NCBI GenBank assembly: GCA_946480125.1
Contig: CAMLIY010000034.1
Coordinates: 1-18,455, forward strand
Length of the DNA: 18,455 bases
Direction of reading: 5' to 3'
Origin: an uncultured Asticcacaulis sp.
GTDB lineage: Bacteria > Pseudomonadota > Alphaproteobacteria > Caulobacterales > Caulobacteraceae
Shown here one piece after another: positions 8,124 through 16,547 of this stretch. The notes beneath the pieces are model-generated. The model saw only the letters and a program-made list of their open reading frames with translations. It was not told the DNA's origin and searched no databases. The position numbers were made by a program, and so were the translations under genes. Within the stretch, counting starts at the first letter, position 1. The number at the start of each line of letters is the position of its first letter.

Positions 8124-9269
8124 ATGACGAGTAAGACAAGCGACGGCTCGCTAGGAAGCTGGATGGAATCTATATTTCCAGAACGCCAGCTTTACATTCG
8201 AACCGGCAGCGAAACGCGTGGCTATGCTTTAAGCCCTGTCAAGCAACTTGCCTTTATCGTTTTGGCCTCAGCGCTGGTGACATGGCTAGCGATTTCGACC
8301 GGCTTCACCCTGTTTTTTGCGGCCAGCCATGGCGCCGGATCCGAAAATCAGTTGCGTATGGCCAAGGCCCAGTCGGAACGCTGGATCGCTGACCGTCAGG
8401 CGCGTCTCGATATCGCCACTCAGCAAGCTACTGCCAATTCAGGCTCTCTGGACCAACTGGCTGAAACGGTCGAAAAGCGTCACCAGGGCCTGGTTAACCT
8501 GCTCAAGGAGTTCAAGGGCGTTCCCGGTGCCATGGCCGCACTTGCCCCGGCTCCCATAGATGATAGCCTGCCGCCTATCGAACGCATTTATTCCGTGCGT
8601 GCCGAGCAGGAGCGTATGGTTAGCCAAGCCGAAGTTTTTGCAAAGACGCGAGCGGAAAAGCTGCGCCTCGCTTTCCGCATTGCCGGCCTTAATCCCCAGG
8701 CTTTTTCGGGAAGCGGCGCCGGAAGCCCGCTGACCAGTGCCAAGGATAACAAGGTCCTGGCCAGTTTCTTGGGCGTTGATGAAGATTTCGCCGAACGTAT
8801 CCACAATGCCGCCATGGATTTGAGCGATATGCGTGGCTTGCAAAACAGTGCCCAGGCCCTGCCGTTTGACCGACCGACCATTGGCACGCGCGAGAGCAGC
8901 GGCTTCGGGGTACGGTTCGACCCCTTTAATCACCGTCCTCATATGCATCAGGGGCAGGATTTCGCGGGTCCTTACCTGACGCCCATCTATTCAACGGCGC
9001 CCGGAATCGTTTCTTTCGTCGGCGTCCGTACAGGCTATGGCAATGTGGTCGAGATTGATCATGGCAATGGTTTCAAGACCCGGTATGCCCATCTGGCTTC
9101 CGCCGCCGTACACCCCGGTCAGCGGGTGGCCGTGGATCAACGGATCGCTTCTATGGGCAGCACAGGCCGTTCGACCGGCAACCACCTTCATTACGAAGTC
9201 TGGCAAAATGGTCGCGCTCAAAACCCCGCACGTTTCTTAAAGGCTGGAGATTATGTTCAACAAAACTAG
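8124..9269 (+). CDS. Membrane-anchored M23 (LytM) peptidase, LdpA-like
   Basis: The 381-aa protein has a short cytoplasmic N-terminus and one membrane segment (about residues 41-67, QLAFIVLASALVTWLAISTG). A helical, probably coiled-coil linker (about 75-180) follows, then a C-terminal LytM domain from about 260 in the periplasm. The zinc and active-site set looks complete: H275 and D279 in HQGQD, H323 in YAHL, and H354/H356 in HLHYE, so unlike EnvC-type activators it could be a working endopeptidase. ATG 8124 is chosen because GAGGGGG (8112-8118) lies five bases before it; the ATG at 8106 has no ribosome site. The gene overlaps the bactofilin gene by 17 bases. In Caulobacter an M23 gene (ldpA) neighbours the bactofilin bacA, so this is the probable counterpart, likely cutting crosslinks where the bactofilin localises it. 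That role is inference. Confidence 0.9.
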   Translation: MTSKTSDGSLGSWMESIFPERQLYIRTGSETRGYALSPVKQLAFIVLASALVTWLAISTGFTLFFAASHGAGSENQLRMAKAQSERWIADRQARLDIATQQATANSGSLDQLAETVEKRHQGLVNLLKEFKGVPGAMAALAPAPIDDSLPPIERIYSVRAEQERMVSQAEVFAKTRAEKLRLAFRIAGLNPQAFSGSGAGSPLTSAKDNKVLASFLGVDEDFAERIHNAAMDLSDMRGLQNSAQALPFDRPTIGTRESSGFGVRFDPFNHRPHMHQGQDFAGPYLTPIYSTAPGIVSFVGVRTGYGNVVEIDHGNGFKTRYAHLASAAVHPGQRVAVDQRIASMGSTGRSTGNHLHYEVWQNGRAQNPARFLKAGDYVQQN

Positions 9270-9804
9270 CAAACCGACCTCGTCCGCCGCCAAGCCAACG
9301 CCGACGCCTGTCGTCATTCCACCGCTGGAGACGCCCAATGTCAACCTTAGCCGCACCAAGCCCGCTACGGCCGGCACAGGTGCGAGGCCTTTGTCCAGCT
9401 TCGGATCCGGCCTGCTGATCGAAGGCAATATCACCGGCAGCGGTGATCTCCACCTCGACGGGACCGTACGCGGAGATGTCAAGGTCGGCCATCTGATCGT
9501 TGGTGAATCCGGTAATATCGAAGGTAAGGTTGAAGCTGAAACCATCGAGGTGCGCGGGCGTATTGTCGGTTCGATTACCGGCAAGCAGATCAAGCTGCAA
9601 GCCACCGCCTATGTGGAAGGTGACATTACCCACGATCAAATCGCCATTGATGTCGGGGCTTTTTTCCAGGGACGCTGCCTGCAAAGCCGCCGTGCCGAAC
9701 CCTCGCCAGTGGCCGTCGCGGCCGTCAGTCCGGCGTCTGCGGCTGATTACGGCACGCCGAGCCTGAATAGTTACGATATGAACGCACTCTCCGATCTCAG
9801 CTAA
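9253..9804 (+). CDS. bacA: Bactofilin (BacA-like polymer-forming cytoskeletal protein)
   Basis: Bactofilins polymerise without nucleotide into filaments that mark sites of local wall growth; in Caulobacter BacA acts at the stalk base. The 183-aa protein has a proline-rich disordered N-tail (1-45), the DUF583 right-handed beta-helix core (about 50-140) with repeating turns such as GLLIEGNITGSGDLHLDGTV and GDVKVGHLIVGESG, and an Ala/Pro/Ser-rich C-tail. No membrane segment is present, though the N-tail may bind membrane. Its ATG lies inside the end of the M23 gene in another frame (17-base overlap), with GGAG at 9246-9249 and AAAGG slightly further upstream, so translation is probably coupled to the peptidase. 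A strong terminator follows. The family is certain; the bacA name rests on the neighbouring M23 gene. Confidence 0.92.
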   Translation: MFNKTSKPTSSAAKPTPTPVVIPPLETPNVNLSRTKPATAGTGARPLSSFGSGLLIEGNITGSGDLHLDGTVRGDVKVGHLIVGESGNIEGKVEAETIEVRGRIVGSITGKQIKLQATAYVEGDITHDQIAIDVGAFFQGRCLQSRRAEPSPVAVAAVSPASAADYGTPSLNSYDMNALSDLS

Positions 9805-9821
9805 TACATTCCCAGGTCAGG

Positions 9822-9851
9822 GCCGGAGAAATAACCATCTCCGGCTTTTTT
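9822..9851 (+). terminator. Rho-independent terminator after the bactofilin gene
   Basis: GCCGGAGA (9822-9829) and TCTCCGGC (9838-9845) form a perfect eight-base-pair stem with an eight-base loop, followed by six T residues (9846-9851). It closes the M23-bactofilin unit and separates it from the yihY-type gene 55 bases on. Confidence 0.9.
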
Positions 9852-9905
9852 CTTTATTTGCATTGTGCTGATATCCGCATTTGATTCCTCTCATCGGCGG
9901 CATTT

Positions 9906-10907
9906 ATGACGGATACACTACGCAAGCGTCCGCCCCTGACGCTTCCGGCCTTCTGGTTTATATTCAAAGAAACCATCCGGGAATGGAATGATGACAAGGT
10001 GCCCCGTCTCGGCGCGGCCCTGGCGTTTTATAGTATGTTATCAATCGGCCCCTTGCTGCTGATTGTAATCGCCACCGCAGGGCTTGCCTTTGGCCGCGAC
10101 GCGGTCAGCGGTTATATATTCGATGAAATCAGAGGGCTCATTGGTGACCAGGGAGCCAGCGCGATTCAATCCATACTGGCCAATACCAGCAATCCAAAAG
10201 CCAGTTACATCGCCAGCCTGATCGGTATCGTCACACTGATCATTTCAGCCACAAGTTTCTTTGCCCAATTACAAGATGCGCTCAATACGATCTGGAATGT
10301 CGAGGAGCGCGAAAACGGTCACTGGACCTGGTTCGTTAAAAAGCGCCTGCTGTCCTTCGCCATGATCGTGGGGGTCGGTTTTTTGCTATTGATCGCTCTT
10401 GTGGTATCCGCCGCGCTTTCCGCGATCAGCGCTTTTTTTGCAGACTATATTCCGATTGCTTTCGTATTGCATGTCACCAACCTGGTGATTTCATTTTCGG
10501 TAATCACCATATTGTTCGCGATGATTTTCAAGGTGCTGCCTGATGTTCACATCAAATGGCGCGACGTGTGGATCGGCGCTGCCATAACAGCCATCCTGTT
10601 TACTTTTGGCAAGTTTCTGATCGGCATATATCTGGGACAGAGCGCTTTCAGTTCGGCTTACGGCGCCGCTGGATCACTCATTGTCGTGTTGATCTGGATT
10701 TATTACTCAACGCAGATTTTTTTCCTGGGCGCCGAATTCACTCAGGTCTATTCACGTTACATGGGCGCCCAGATTGTCATCAAGAAAGGCCGGCGAAAAG
10801 CGCCGGCTCACCTTACGGCCACTACGCACCCGGATGCTGCGGACCACGCGAAAGTCGTCAATATAGCCAAGGCTACGGGCAGCAAGACATCCAAGCCAGA
10901 GCTTTAG
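9906..10907 (+). CDS. YihY/virulence factor BrkB family inner-membrane protein
   Basis: The 333-aa protein carries about six membrane helices (near residues 36-61, 101-121, 148-176, 182-209, 220-243 and 254-277). Family landmarks are [20 protein letters not shown], the [10 protein letters not shown] loop, [15 protein letters not shown] and [13 protein letters not shown]. The tail after 290 is basic and cytoplasmic by the positive-inside rule. The family was once mislabelled ribonuclease BN; its molecular function is not settled, so no role is assigned. The ATG at 9906 is the first in frame and only a weak GGCGG lies upstream. Its TAG stop overlaps the TAA stop of convergent prfB by two bases. 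It follows the bactofilin terminator and so should have its own promoter, which I could not define. Confidence 0.9.
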   Translation: MTDTLRKRPPLTLPAFWFIFKETIREWNDDKVPRLGAALAFYSMLSIGPLLLIVIATAGLAFGRDAVSGYIFDEIRGLIGDQGASAIQSILANTSNPKASYIASLIGIVTLIISATSFFAQLQDALNTIWNVEERENGHWTWFVKKRLLSFAMIVGVGFLLLIALVVSAALSAISAFFADYIPIAFVLHVTNLVISFSVITILFAMIFKVLPDVHIKWRDVWIGAAITAILFTFGKFLIGIYLGQSAFSSAYGAAGSLIVVLIWIYYSTQIFFLGAEFTQVYSRYMGAQIVIKKGRRKAPAHLTATTHPDAADHAKVVNIAKATGSKTSKPEL

Positions 10908-12026
10908 ACTTCGGCGCCATCACGGGTTACGCCAACGCGCTGAGCCAGCGATGCGCCCATAAAGGCATCAAGATCGCCATCGAGCACGCCTTGGGTATCC
11001 GAGGTTTCGACATTGGTGCGCAGGTCCTTGACCATCTGGTAGGGTTGCAGCACGTATGAGCGTATCTGGTGCCCCCAGCCGATATCGGTCTTGGAATCTT
11101 CCAGCGCCTGCTGAGCGGCTTCGCGCTTCTGCAATTCCTGCTCGTAAAGCCGGGCGCGCAACATCTTCCAGGCTTCATCGCGGTTAGCGTGTTGCGAACG
11201 GCCGGCCTGGCAGGCAACGGCGATGCCGGTCGGGATGTGCGTCAGGCGCACGGCGGAATCGGTCTTGTTGATGTGCTGTCCGCCGGAACCGGAAGCCCGA
11301 TAGGTGTCGGTACGCACGTCCGCCGGATTGATGTCGATGACAATGGTATCATCGACCACCGGATACACCCAGACCGAAGCGAATGAGGTATGGCGCTTGG
11401 CATTGGAATCGAATGGCGAAATCCGCACCAGCCGATGGACGCCGGCTTCGGTCTTCAGCCAGCCATAGGCGTTTTCGCCCGAAACCTTGAGCGTGATCGA
11501 CTTGATGCCGGCCTGTTCGCCCTGAGTTTCCTCCTCGACATCGATCGACATCCCATGCGCTGTGGCCCAGCGCGTATACATGCGCAGTAATATGCCGGCC
11601 CAATCATTGGATTCGGTGCCGCCGGCGCCTGAATTGATTTCGAGATAGGCATCATTGCTGTCGGCTTCACCTGACAGCAGGGCTTCAAGCTCGGCGCGGC
11701 CGGTGCGGCCCTTGAGGTCCTTCAGCAGGCTGCGCGCCTCTTCAACCAGGCTTTCATCGCCTTCCATGTCGCCCAGTTCGGCGAATTCGATCGCGTCTTT
11801 CAGCTCTTTTTCAATCGAACGGACCGCTTCGATCGACATCGACAGCTTGGAGCGCTCGCGTGAGACCTTCTGCGCCTCGTCTGGCCGATCCCAAAGGGTT
11901 GGGTCCTCGACCCGGGCATTCAATTCATCGAGACGCCGTAATGCGACATCCCAGTCAAAGACGCCTCCTGAGCAGTCCTATGGACTGCTCGATCTCGGAA
12001 GCGGAGGCTTCGATATCCAAACGCAT
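10904..12026 (-). CDS. prfB: Peptide chain release factor 2, with programmed +1 frameshift
   Basis: RF2 recognises UGA and UAA stops and triggers peptide release. The gene starts at ATG 12026 ([17 protein letters not shown]), reads 23 codons to an in-frame TGA at 11957-11955, and continues in the +1 frame as D-W-D-V-A-L-R-R-L to the stop at 10904, giving 373 aa, normal for RF2. The in-frame remainder alone, from a TTG at 11923, would be a false 339-aa annotation. The anticodon-mimic SPF lies at about 203-205 and the catalytic GGQ ([10 protein letters not shown]) at about 248-250, the usual RF2 positions. When RF2 is scarce the ribosome pauses at the UGA and shifts, so RF2 controls its own synthesis. 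It is 66 bases behind mrcA on the same strand and may be cotranscribed; a GGGA lies upstream of the ATG. Confidence 0.97.
11954..11969 (-). promoter_or_regulatory. prfB programmed +1 frameshift site
   Basis: Read on the minus strand: AGGAGG (11969-11964), three bases CGT, slippery codon CTT (11960-11958), stop TGA (11957-11955), then C. An internal Shine-Dalgarno three bases before CTT TGA C is exactly the layout of the E. coli RF2 site. The protein sequence on both sides joins smoothly only in the +1 frame, which supports use of the site. Confidence 0.95.
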
Positions 12027-12092
12027 GATTAAATCCCAAAATAATGAGTGGCGGGTTTACAGAGCCTTGCCCTGAATAACAACCCTTTTGCC

Positions 12093-14519
12093 TCAATAAA
12101 GCGTGCCGGAATCCGCTTTCTGCTTGGTCGGCGGTGGCGGTTCCTCGGCGGGCACGACAGTTACCGGTCCATTGGTATCACCCTCATCCGACCAGGTATC
12201 GAGATAAGGCTTGGGACCATCGATATCGTCAACGGGCGCCGCGGTGTATTTGGGTTCGGTGCCTGGTTTGAAAGCCTCTTCGATGCCGTGCACAGACATA
12301 TAAACGGCATCTTTCGGCTTGTTGAAGGCACGAATTGGCTTGCCGGCATTTGCATGCTTCATGAAGTCCATCCATATTGGCAAGGCGGCCACTGCCCCGG
12401 TTTCATGATTGCCGAGCGAGCTGTTATCGTCGAAGCCAACAAAAACACCCACCACCAGTTCAGCGGTATAGCCGACAAACCAGGCGCTGCGGAAATCATT
12501 GGTCGTACCCGTCTTGCCCCCCATCGGAATGCCGAGTGAGCGGGCCGCAGCACCTGTGCCGCGCTGAACGACGCCCTGTAGCATCGAATTGATTTCATAG
12601 GCCGTGATCGGGTCAAGCACCACATCGCCTTGCGGGCTCAGACGCGGGCTTTCCAGACCGTCAAAATCAGCGGTGCAGGCGGCGGGACAATTCCGTTCAT
12701 CCGCCTTGTAAACCACCTTGCCGTTACGATCCTGTACTTCATCAATGAGGTGTGGTTTCACCTTTCGCCCGCCATTGACAAAAATTGAATACGCATTGGT
12801 CAGGCGGTAGGGATTGACTTCGCCGGCCCCCAGAACCATGGACAATTCCGTCGGCATCTTGTCGAGAACGCCGAAATTGACGATGCCTTGCGTCACCGAT
12901 TTGATTCCGACCTTTTGAGCCAGGCGCACCGTCATCAGGTTGCGCGACAATTCAAGACCACGGCGTATGGGTTGCATGCCAAGATAATCATGCTCGTAGT
13001 TTTCAGGCGACCAGACCTTGCCATCACCGCCCATCATGCTGATGGGGCCGTCATCAACCATTGAGGCTGGTGTAAAGTCCTTGGAAAGCGCGACGGCGTA
13101 AACAAACGGCTTGACTGACGAGCCCGGCTGGCGCGAGGCCTGCGTGGCCCGATTGAATTTTGACAGTGAGTAGCTGTAGCCCCCGACCATGGCGACGATG
13201 CGGCCGGAATAAGGGTCTATCGCCACCAGCGCGCCATTGACCTTGGGAACCTGATGCAGGCGATAAACCCCGGTAGACGCTTCTGAAACATAGACCAGAT
13301 CGCCGGCTTTAAGGGTTCGTGTCGCCTGGGCCCAGGCCAGATCATCGGAGCGGATCACACCATGACCGCCATCAATCGCACGGACTGCGCCGCTGCTTTT
13401 CTCTATCAGACCGATCTGCCAGTCCGCCCGTTCCGACGGCGCACGGCGTGATTGTGGCAGAGCATTTTCAGCTTGTACCGCTTCATTTTCCCAATTGTCG
13501 CTGATCGGAATATTGCCCCAGGCGCCGCGCCAGCCATGACGTCGGTCATAAATTTCCAGACCATCCATGAGTGATTCACGCGCCATGGTCTGCAATTTGG
13601 GATCAAGGGTTGTTTTGACGTAATAACCTTCTGTGTAAATGGCGTCATTAAACAGCTTTTTAGCGCGCATCTCGACTTCGCTGACAAAATAGTCGGCATC
13701 CTGATATTTGGCGCGGCGTGGCTTGTCCTGGATGATCAGATCATCCTTCATTGCCGCAGCGGCTTCTTCGCGCGTCACCCAGCCGGCCTTGGCCATTTCA
13801 CCCAGTACCCAATTTCGGCGGGCGATGGCCGCAGCCTTATGGTTCGACGGACGGTAGTTCTCAGGCCCCTTGGGCAAAGCAGCCAGAAACGCCATTTCGC
13901 TCAATGACAGCTGATCGAGCGACTTGCCAAAATAGTTGAATGCTGCCGCGCCGACACCATAGGAGCGGTAACCGAGATAGATGTCGTTTAGATACAGTTC
14001 GAGGATCTGTTCCTTGGGCAGGGAGTTTTCCAGACGACGGGCAAGAATGACTTCTTTGAGCTTGCGACCGACGGTGCGCTCATTATTGAGCAGAAGATTC
14101 TTCGCTACCTGCTGGGTAATGGTCGAGCCCCCTTCGAACCGTTTGCCGCGCAGCAGATTGAATACGTTTTTAGCCATGGCGCGCGACACGCCGCCGACAT
14201 CCACCCCATTGTGCGTGAAGAAATTACGATCTTCAGCGGCCAGGAAGGCCTGGGTCACTCGCGTTGGCATGCGGTTGTAGGGAACGTAAATACGGCGTTC
14301 CTGGCCATATTCGCCAATGAGCGTGCCATCCCATGCAAACACACGGGCAGAGGTGACGGGATGGAAATCGGCCAGTTCGCTGCCATCTGGCATGTCATGG
14401 AACAACCATGCGGCATAGATAGCGACCGCGAAGCCGGCAATGGCAATCGCGCCCATCACAACAACGCCCGCCATGGCGAACCAACGTTCAGATGACCTTA
14501 GCAAACAACCTCCAACCAT
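12093..14519 (-). CDS. mrcA: Penicillin-binding protein 1A, bifunctional transglycosylase/transpeptidase
   Basis: This class A PBP polymerises lipid II and crosslinks peptides in the periplasm, anchored by one N-terminal helix (about 17-40). The GT51 domain shows EDRNFFTHNGVD with catalytic E96, GGSTITQQ (130-137), RKLKE (152-156) and EQILELYLNDIYLG. The transpeptidase domain shows SSVK with nucleophile S467, the SRN triad at 525-527 and KTGTT at 669-673, so both activities look intact. A linker (about 300-425) with an OB-like insertion is typical of PBP1a, as is 808 aa. The C-terminus is proline-rich and disordered. The start is uncertain: ATG 14519 lacks a good ribosome site, while GGAGG lies just inside, before a TTG at 14504, so the protein may begin five codons later. 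It lies between amiC and prfB on the same strand, separated from amiC by a terminator hairpin. Confidence 0.95.
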   Translation of the reverse strand: MVGGCLLRSSERWFAMAGVVVMGAIAIAGFAVAIYAAWLFHDMPDGSELADFHPVTSARVFAWDGTLIGEYGQERRIYVPYNRMPTRVTQAFLAAEDRNFFTHNGVDVGGVSRAMAKNVFNLLRGKRFEGGSTITQQVAKNLLLNNERTVGRKLKEVILARRLENSLPKEQILELYLNDIYLGYRSYGVGAAAFNYFGKSLDQLSLSEMAFLAALPKGPENYRPSNHKAAAIARRNWVLGEMAKAGWVTREEAAAAMKDDLIIQDKPRRAKYQDADYFVSEVEMRAKKLFNDAIYTEGYYVKTTLDPKLQTMARESLMDGLEIYDRRHGWRGAWGNIPISDNWENEAVQAENALPQSRRAPSERADWQIGLIEKSSGAVRAIDGGHGVIRSDDLAWAQATRTLKAGDLVYVSEASTGVYRLHQVPKVNGALVAIDPYSGRIVAMVGGYSYSLSKFNRATQASRQPGSSVKPFVYAVALSKDFTPASMVDDGPISMMGGDGKVWSPENYEHDYLGMQPIRRGLELSRNLMTVRLAQKVGIKSVTQGIVNFGVLDKMPTELSMVLGAGEVNPYRLTNAYSIFVNGGRKVKPHLIDEVQDRNGKVVYKADERNCPAACTADFDGLESPRLSPQGDVVLDPITAYEINSMLQGVVQRGTGAAARSLGIPMGGKTGTTNDFRSAWFVGYTAELVVGVFVGFDDNSSLGNHETGAVAALPIWMDFMKHANAGKPIRAFNKPKDAVYMSVHGIEEAFKPGTEPKYTAAPVDDIDGPKPYLDTWSDEGDTNGPVTVVPAEEPPPPTKQKADSGTLY

Positions 14520-14644
14520 CGACCACGAAGGCCATGTGTGGCCTATAAACGCGTTACAGCCCGTACACTTAGCAAAGACCGGCTGTCAGGCAAAGACATT
14601 CGATGAAATTTCATAGGCATGCGCCACACGGGACGCGCCGGCAA

Positions 14645-14675
14645 ACAAAAAGTCCCGCCGTGGACGGCAGGACTT
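14645..14675 (-). terminator. Terminator hairpin between amiC and mrcA
   Basis: On the minus strand AAGTCCTGCCGT (14675-14664) pairs with ACGGCGGGACTT (14661-14650) with one G-U pair and a short loop, followed by a run of five T. It lies 28 bases past the amiC stop and should end or attenuate amiC transcripts. Thus mrcA probably has its own promoter in 14520-14645, although I could not identify a convincing one. Confidence 0.75.
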
Positions 14676-14702
14676 CATTGTTTTCAGAGCTGTAAGGTGC
14701 GC

Positions 14703-15920
14703 TCAGTTCAAACCGGCAAAGGAGGCATATTGTATGCTGTTCTCGAAATACTTATCGATCGCCCGTGCAACCTGCCCCATCATCACTGCACGATGTCCCG
14801 AATCGTTCAGCAGGGCTTCATCCTGCGAGTTGTTGACAAAGCCCATCTCCAGCAGCACCGCCGGCACATCTGGCGCCAGCAGGACCACAAATCCGGCCTG
14901 ACGCTGGCTGGTTTTGAGCAAGGGCGTAGAGTCGCTGATATTGTCCATGACCAGTTGTGCAAAGGTAGCTGAGCGGTTTTTTGTGGCGCGCTGCGTCAGG
15001 TCAATCAGTATACGGCTGACAATGGCGTCTGCCGGCGGTTCACCCTGAGACCAGTCGCCCTTGATCAAAGCCTTTTTGGCGGCGCGTTCGGTGCCCGAAT
15101 CCGACAGGGTGTAAATGGACGCGCCGCGCGTATTGCCGTTGCCACCGGAATCCGAATGCAGCGAAATGAACAGGTCAGCATTGGCCGAACGGGCGATGCG
15201 GACGCGTGCGGGCAGGTCCACGAAGCTGTCTGTATCGCGGGTCATGATGACTGTATAACGCCCTGTTTTCTCAAGGGCCGAGCGCAGAGCCCTGGCTGAC
15301 GCAAGATTAATGTCTTTTTCCAGCGAATGGCCACCGTGGGCGCCCGGATCCTTGCCGCCGTGGCCGGCATCAATGACGATAACTTTTTTGCGATTTTTAG
15401 GTGCAACGCTTTGTGCGGGCGCCTGTGCCACAGTCGCCACCACGGGCACGGAGGCCAGTAATTGACTGGCGGTATCGGCCCCTTGTGGCACGATATCAAT
15501 CACATAGCGATAAACGCTGATACCGTCAGCCGGTGGCAGAAGGAAGCGGCGGTAAATTTTCGCGCTGGATTTGAAATTGAGTCTGAGGCGCACGCTGCCT
15601 GCCATGTCTTCCAGGCGCCAGTCGTTCACAAGCCCTTGCCCCTGCCCGGCCATAGTCTTGTCAATATCGATATCCGGCAAGGCGATGACCTGTCGGTTTG
15701 TTTCGCTGTCACGCGTAACAATTTTGGCTGCAACTGATTTTTCCAGCTCAATAACAATACGTGTCTGGGCGGCGTCTCCGCCAAGGCGTACCTTTACCAC
15801 ATCGCCGCCTTGCGCCGCGGCCGGCTGAGCCACCAGGAAGGACGCACATATCCATCCTGTCAGCACGGCCGCTTTCAGGATGGCTTGCGAATTGGCAAGG
15901 ACGTCAAACCGTTGAAACAT
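14703..15920 (-). CDS. amiC: Periplasmic N-acetylmuramoyl-L-alanine amidase with AMIN domain
   Basis: AmiC cleaves the bond between MurNAc and the stem peptide, mainly at the septum during daughter-cell separation. A signal peptide (about 1-36, ending AQPAAA) is followed by an AMIN localisation domain (about 40-145), a short Ala/Pro linker and an Amidase_3 catalytic domain (about 178-400). Zinc and catalytic residues are all present: H187 in DAGHGG, E201 in SLEKD, H255 in SLHSD and E358 in LLEMGFV. The segment at about 278-330 is the usual place of the autoinhibitory region relieved by LytM-domain activators. ATG 15920 has GGAG seven bases upstream. Length (405 aa) is typical. It is divergent from rne and upstream of mrcA and prfB, the order I recall for Caulobacter, where AmiC is the main division amidase. 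Confidence 0.95.
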   Translation of the reverse strand: MFQRFDVLANSQAILKAAVLTGWICASFLVAQPAAAQGGDVVKVRLGGDAAQTRIVIELEKSVAAKIVTRDSETNRQVIALPDIDIDKTMAGQGQGLVNDWRLEDMAGSVRLRLNFKSSAKIYRRFLLPPADGISVYRYVIDIVPQGADTASQLLASVPVVATVAQAPAQSVAPKNRKKVIVIDAGHGGKDPGAHGGHSLEKDINLASARALRSALEKTGRYTVIMTRDTDSFVDLPARVRIARSANADLFISLHSDSGGNGNTRGASIYTLSDSGTERAAKKALIKGDWSQGEPPADAIVSRILIDLTQRATKNRSATFAQLVMDNISDSTPLLKTSQRQAGFVVLLAPDVPAVLLEMGFVNNSQDEALLNDSGHRAVMMGQVARAIDKYFENSIQYASFAGLN

Positions 15921-16128
15921 TTACTACTCCACGCACCACATTATGTGAGTTTTGTCCGGTATTCTCCGGCTGTCCCGTCATACTGCCACAGGGGTGTAGA
16001 AATACGATTAAGGGGTACGGTTATCTTTCCATTACGGAATATGGTTGCCATGAAGTTAAAGGCAGCAATAAATCCTGTAAAAAGTCGTCTGAAACGAAGG
16101 GCTTGAATAAGGCACACGAAAAATTAGA

Positions 16129-16155
16129 TTGACGTATCCGGCTTTTTGCGAACAA
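16129..16155 (+). promoter_or_regulatory. Candidate rne promoter
   Basis: TTGACG (16129-16134) matches the TTGACG-type -35 of alphaproteobacterial housekeeping promoters. The sequence at the expected -10 distance (about 16146-16155) fits GCTANAWC only partly. Other promoters in the gap are possible. Confidence 0.25.
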
Positions 16156-16333
16156 GTGACAACCGGGTATCGCCCTTTATGAGTCCGGCCTGAGCGTAGA
16201 CTTTTCGCCGACTTATTATGACGAACCCTTGTGATAAAGGTGCCGCGCGCCTATCTCGTCTTCACGCCATTCTGGTTCAATGCCAGGGAAATGAAGCGCT
16301 TTTCGCCCGGAACCCGCATTACACATTATAAAG

Positions 16334-16356
16334 TGCGCGCGGCCAAATGGCGCGCA
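16334..16356 (+). promoter_or_regulatory. Strong hairpin in the presumed rne 5' leader
   Basis: TGCGCGC (16334-16340) is the exact inverse complement of GCGCGCA (16350-16356). A bulged alternative also pairs GCC with GGC around an AAAT loop. It lacks a T-run, so it is not a terminator. RNase E genes in E. coli are autoregulated through leader hairpins; a similar use here is only an analogy. Confidence 0.4.
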
Positions 16357-16494
16357 GATACTGCGTTTGGAACAATACCTTATGGGCTGCGCCTTGAGCC
16401 TCAACCGCTATAAATCGAAGACAGATGTCCTGAACGTCGTCCTCGCCTGCGCGCGCCCCCTTACCCCCTATCAGCGCCACGCTTTAGTCGCCGC

Positions 16495-16538
16495 CGGATC
16501 ACGATCCGCGCGGACGCCCGCGTCTGAGCGCTCCGGAG
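16495..16538 (+). promoter_or_regulatory. Palindrome cluster reaching the rne ribosome-binding site
   Basis: CGGATC-AC-GATCCG (16495-16508), GACGC-CC-GCGTC (16513-16524), GAGCGCTC (16526-16533) and CTCCGGAG (16531-16538) follow one another. The last contains the Shine-Dalgarno GGAG (16535-16538), nine bases before the ATG at 16548. Folding here could limit ribosome access. The loops are very short, so the actual fold may differ. Confidence 0.35.
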
Positions 16539-16547
16539 ATACCTTTA

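Larger units (their letters stand above)
15921..16547. other. Long intergenic region between amiC and rne: promoters and rne leader
   Basis: No protein gene is supported in these 627 bases; small open frames here have neither ribosome sites nor family-like sequence. Next to amiC there is a palindrome CACAT-T-ATGTG (15937-15947), overlapping a CATAAT box on the minus strand that could be the amiC -10. On the plus strand TTGACG at 16129-16134 is a possible rne -35. A strong hairpin lies at 16334-16356, and three short palindromes run up to the rne ribosome site (16495-16538). This looks like a leader of roughly 390 bases if the TTGACG promoter is real. Confidence 0.5.

Noticed and set aside
10904..11923. 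prfB as a 339-aa gene starting at TTG 11923
   Set aside because: The upstream ATG frame plus the canonical frameshift site gives a full-length RF2 with motifs at normal positions, so the short version is an artefact of the internal TGA.
16231..16413. Small plus-strand open frame (60 codons) in the amiC-rne gap
   Set aside because: There is no Shine-Dalgarno, no family-like features, and the strong GC-rich hairpin of the rne leader falls inside it; a structured leader explains the region better.
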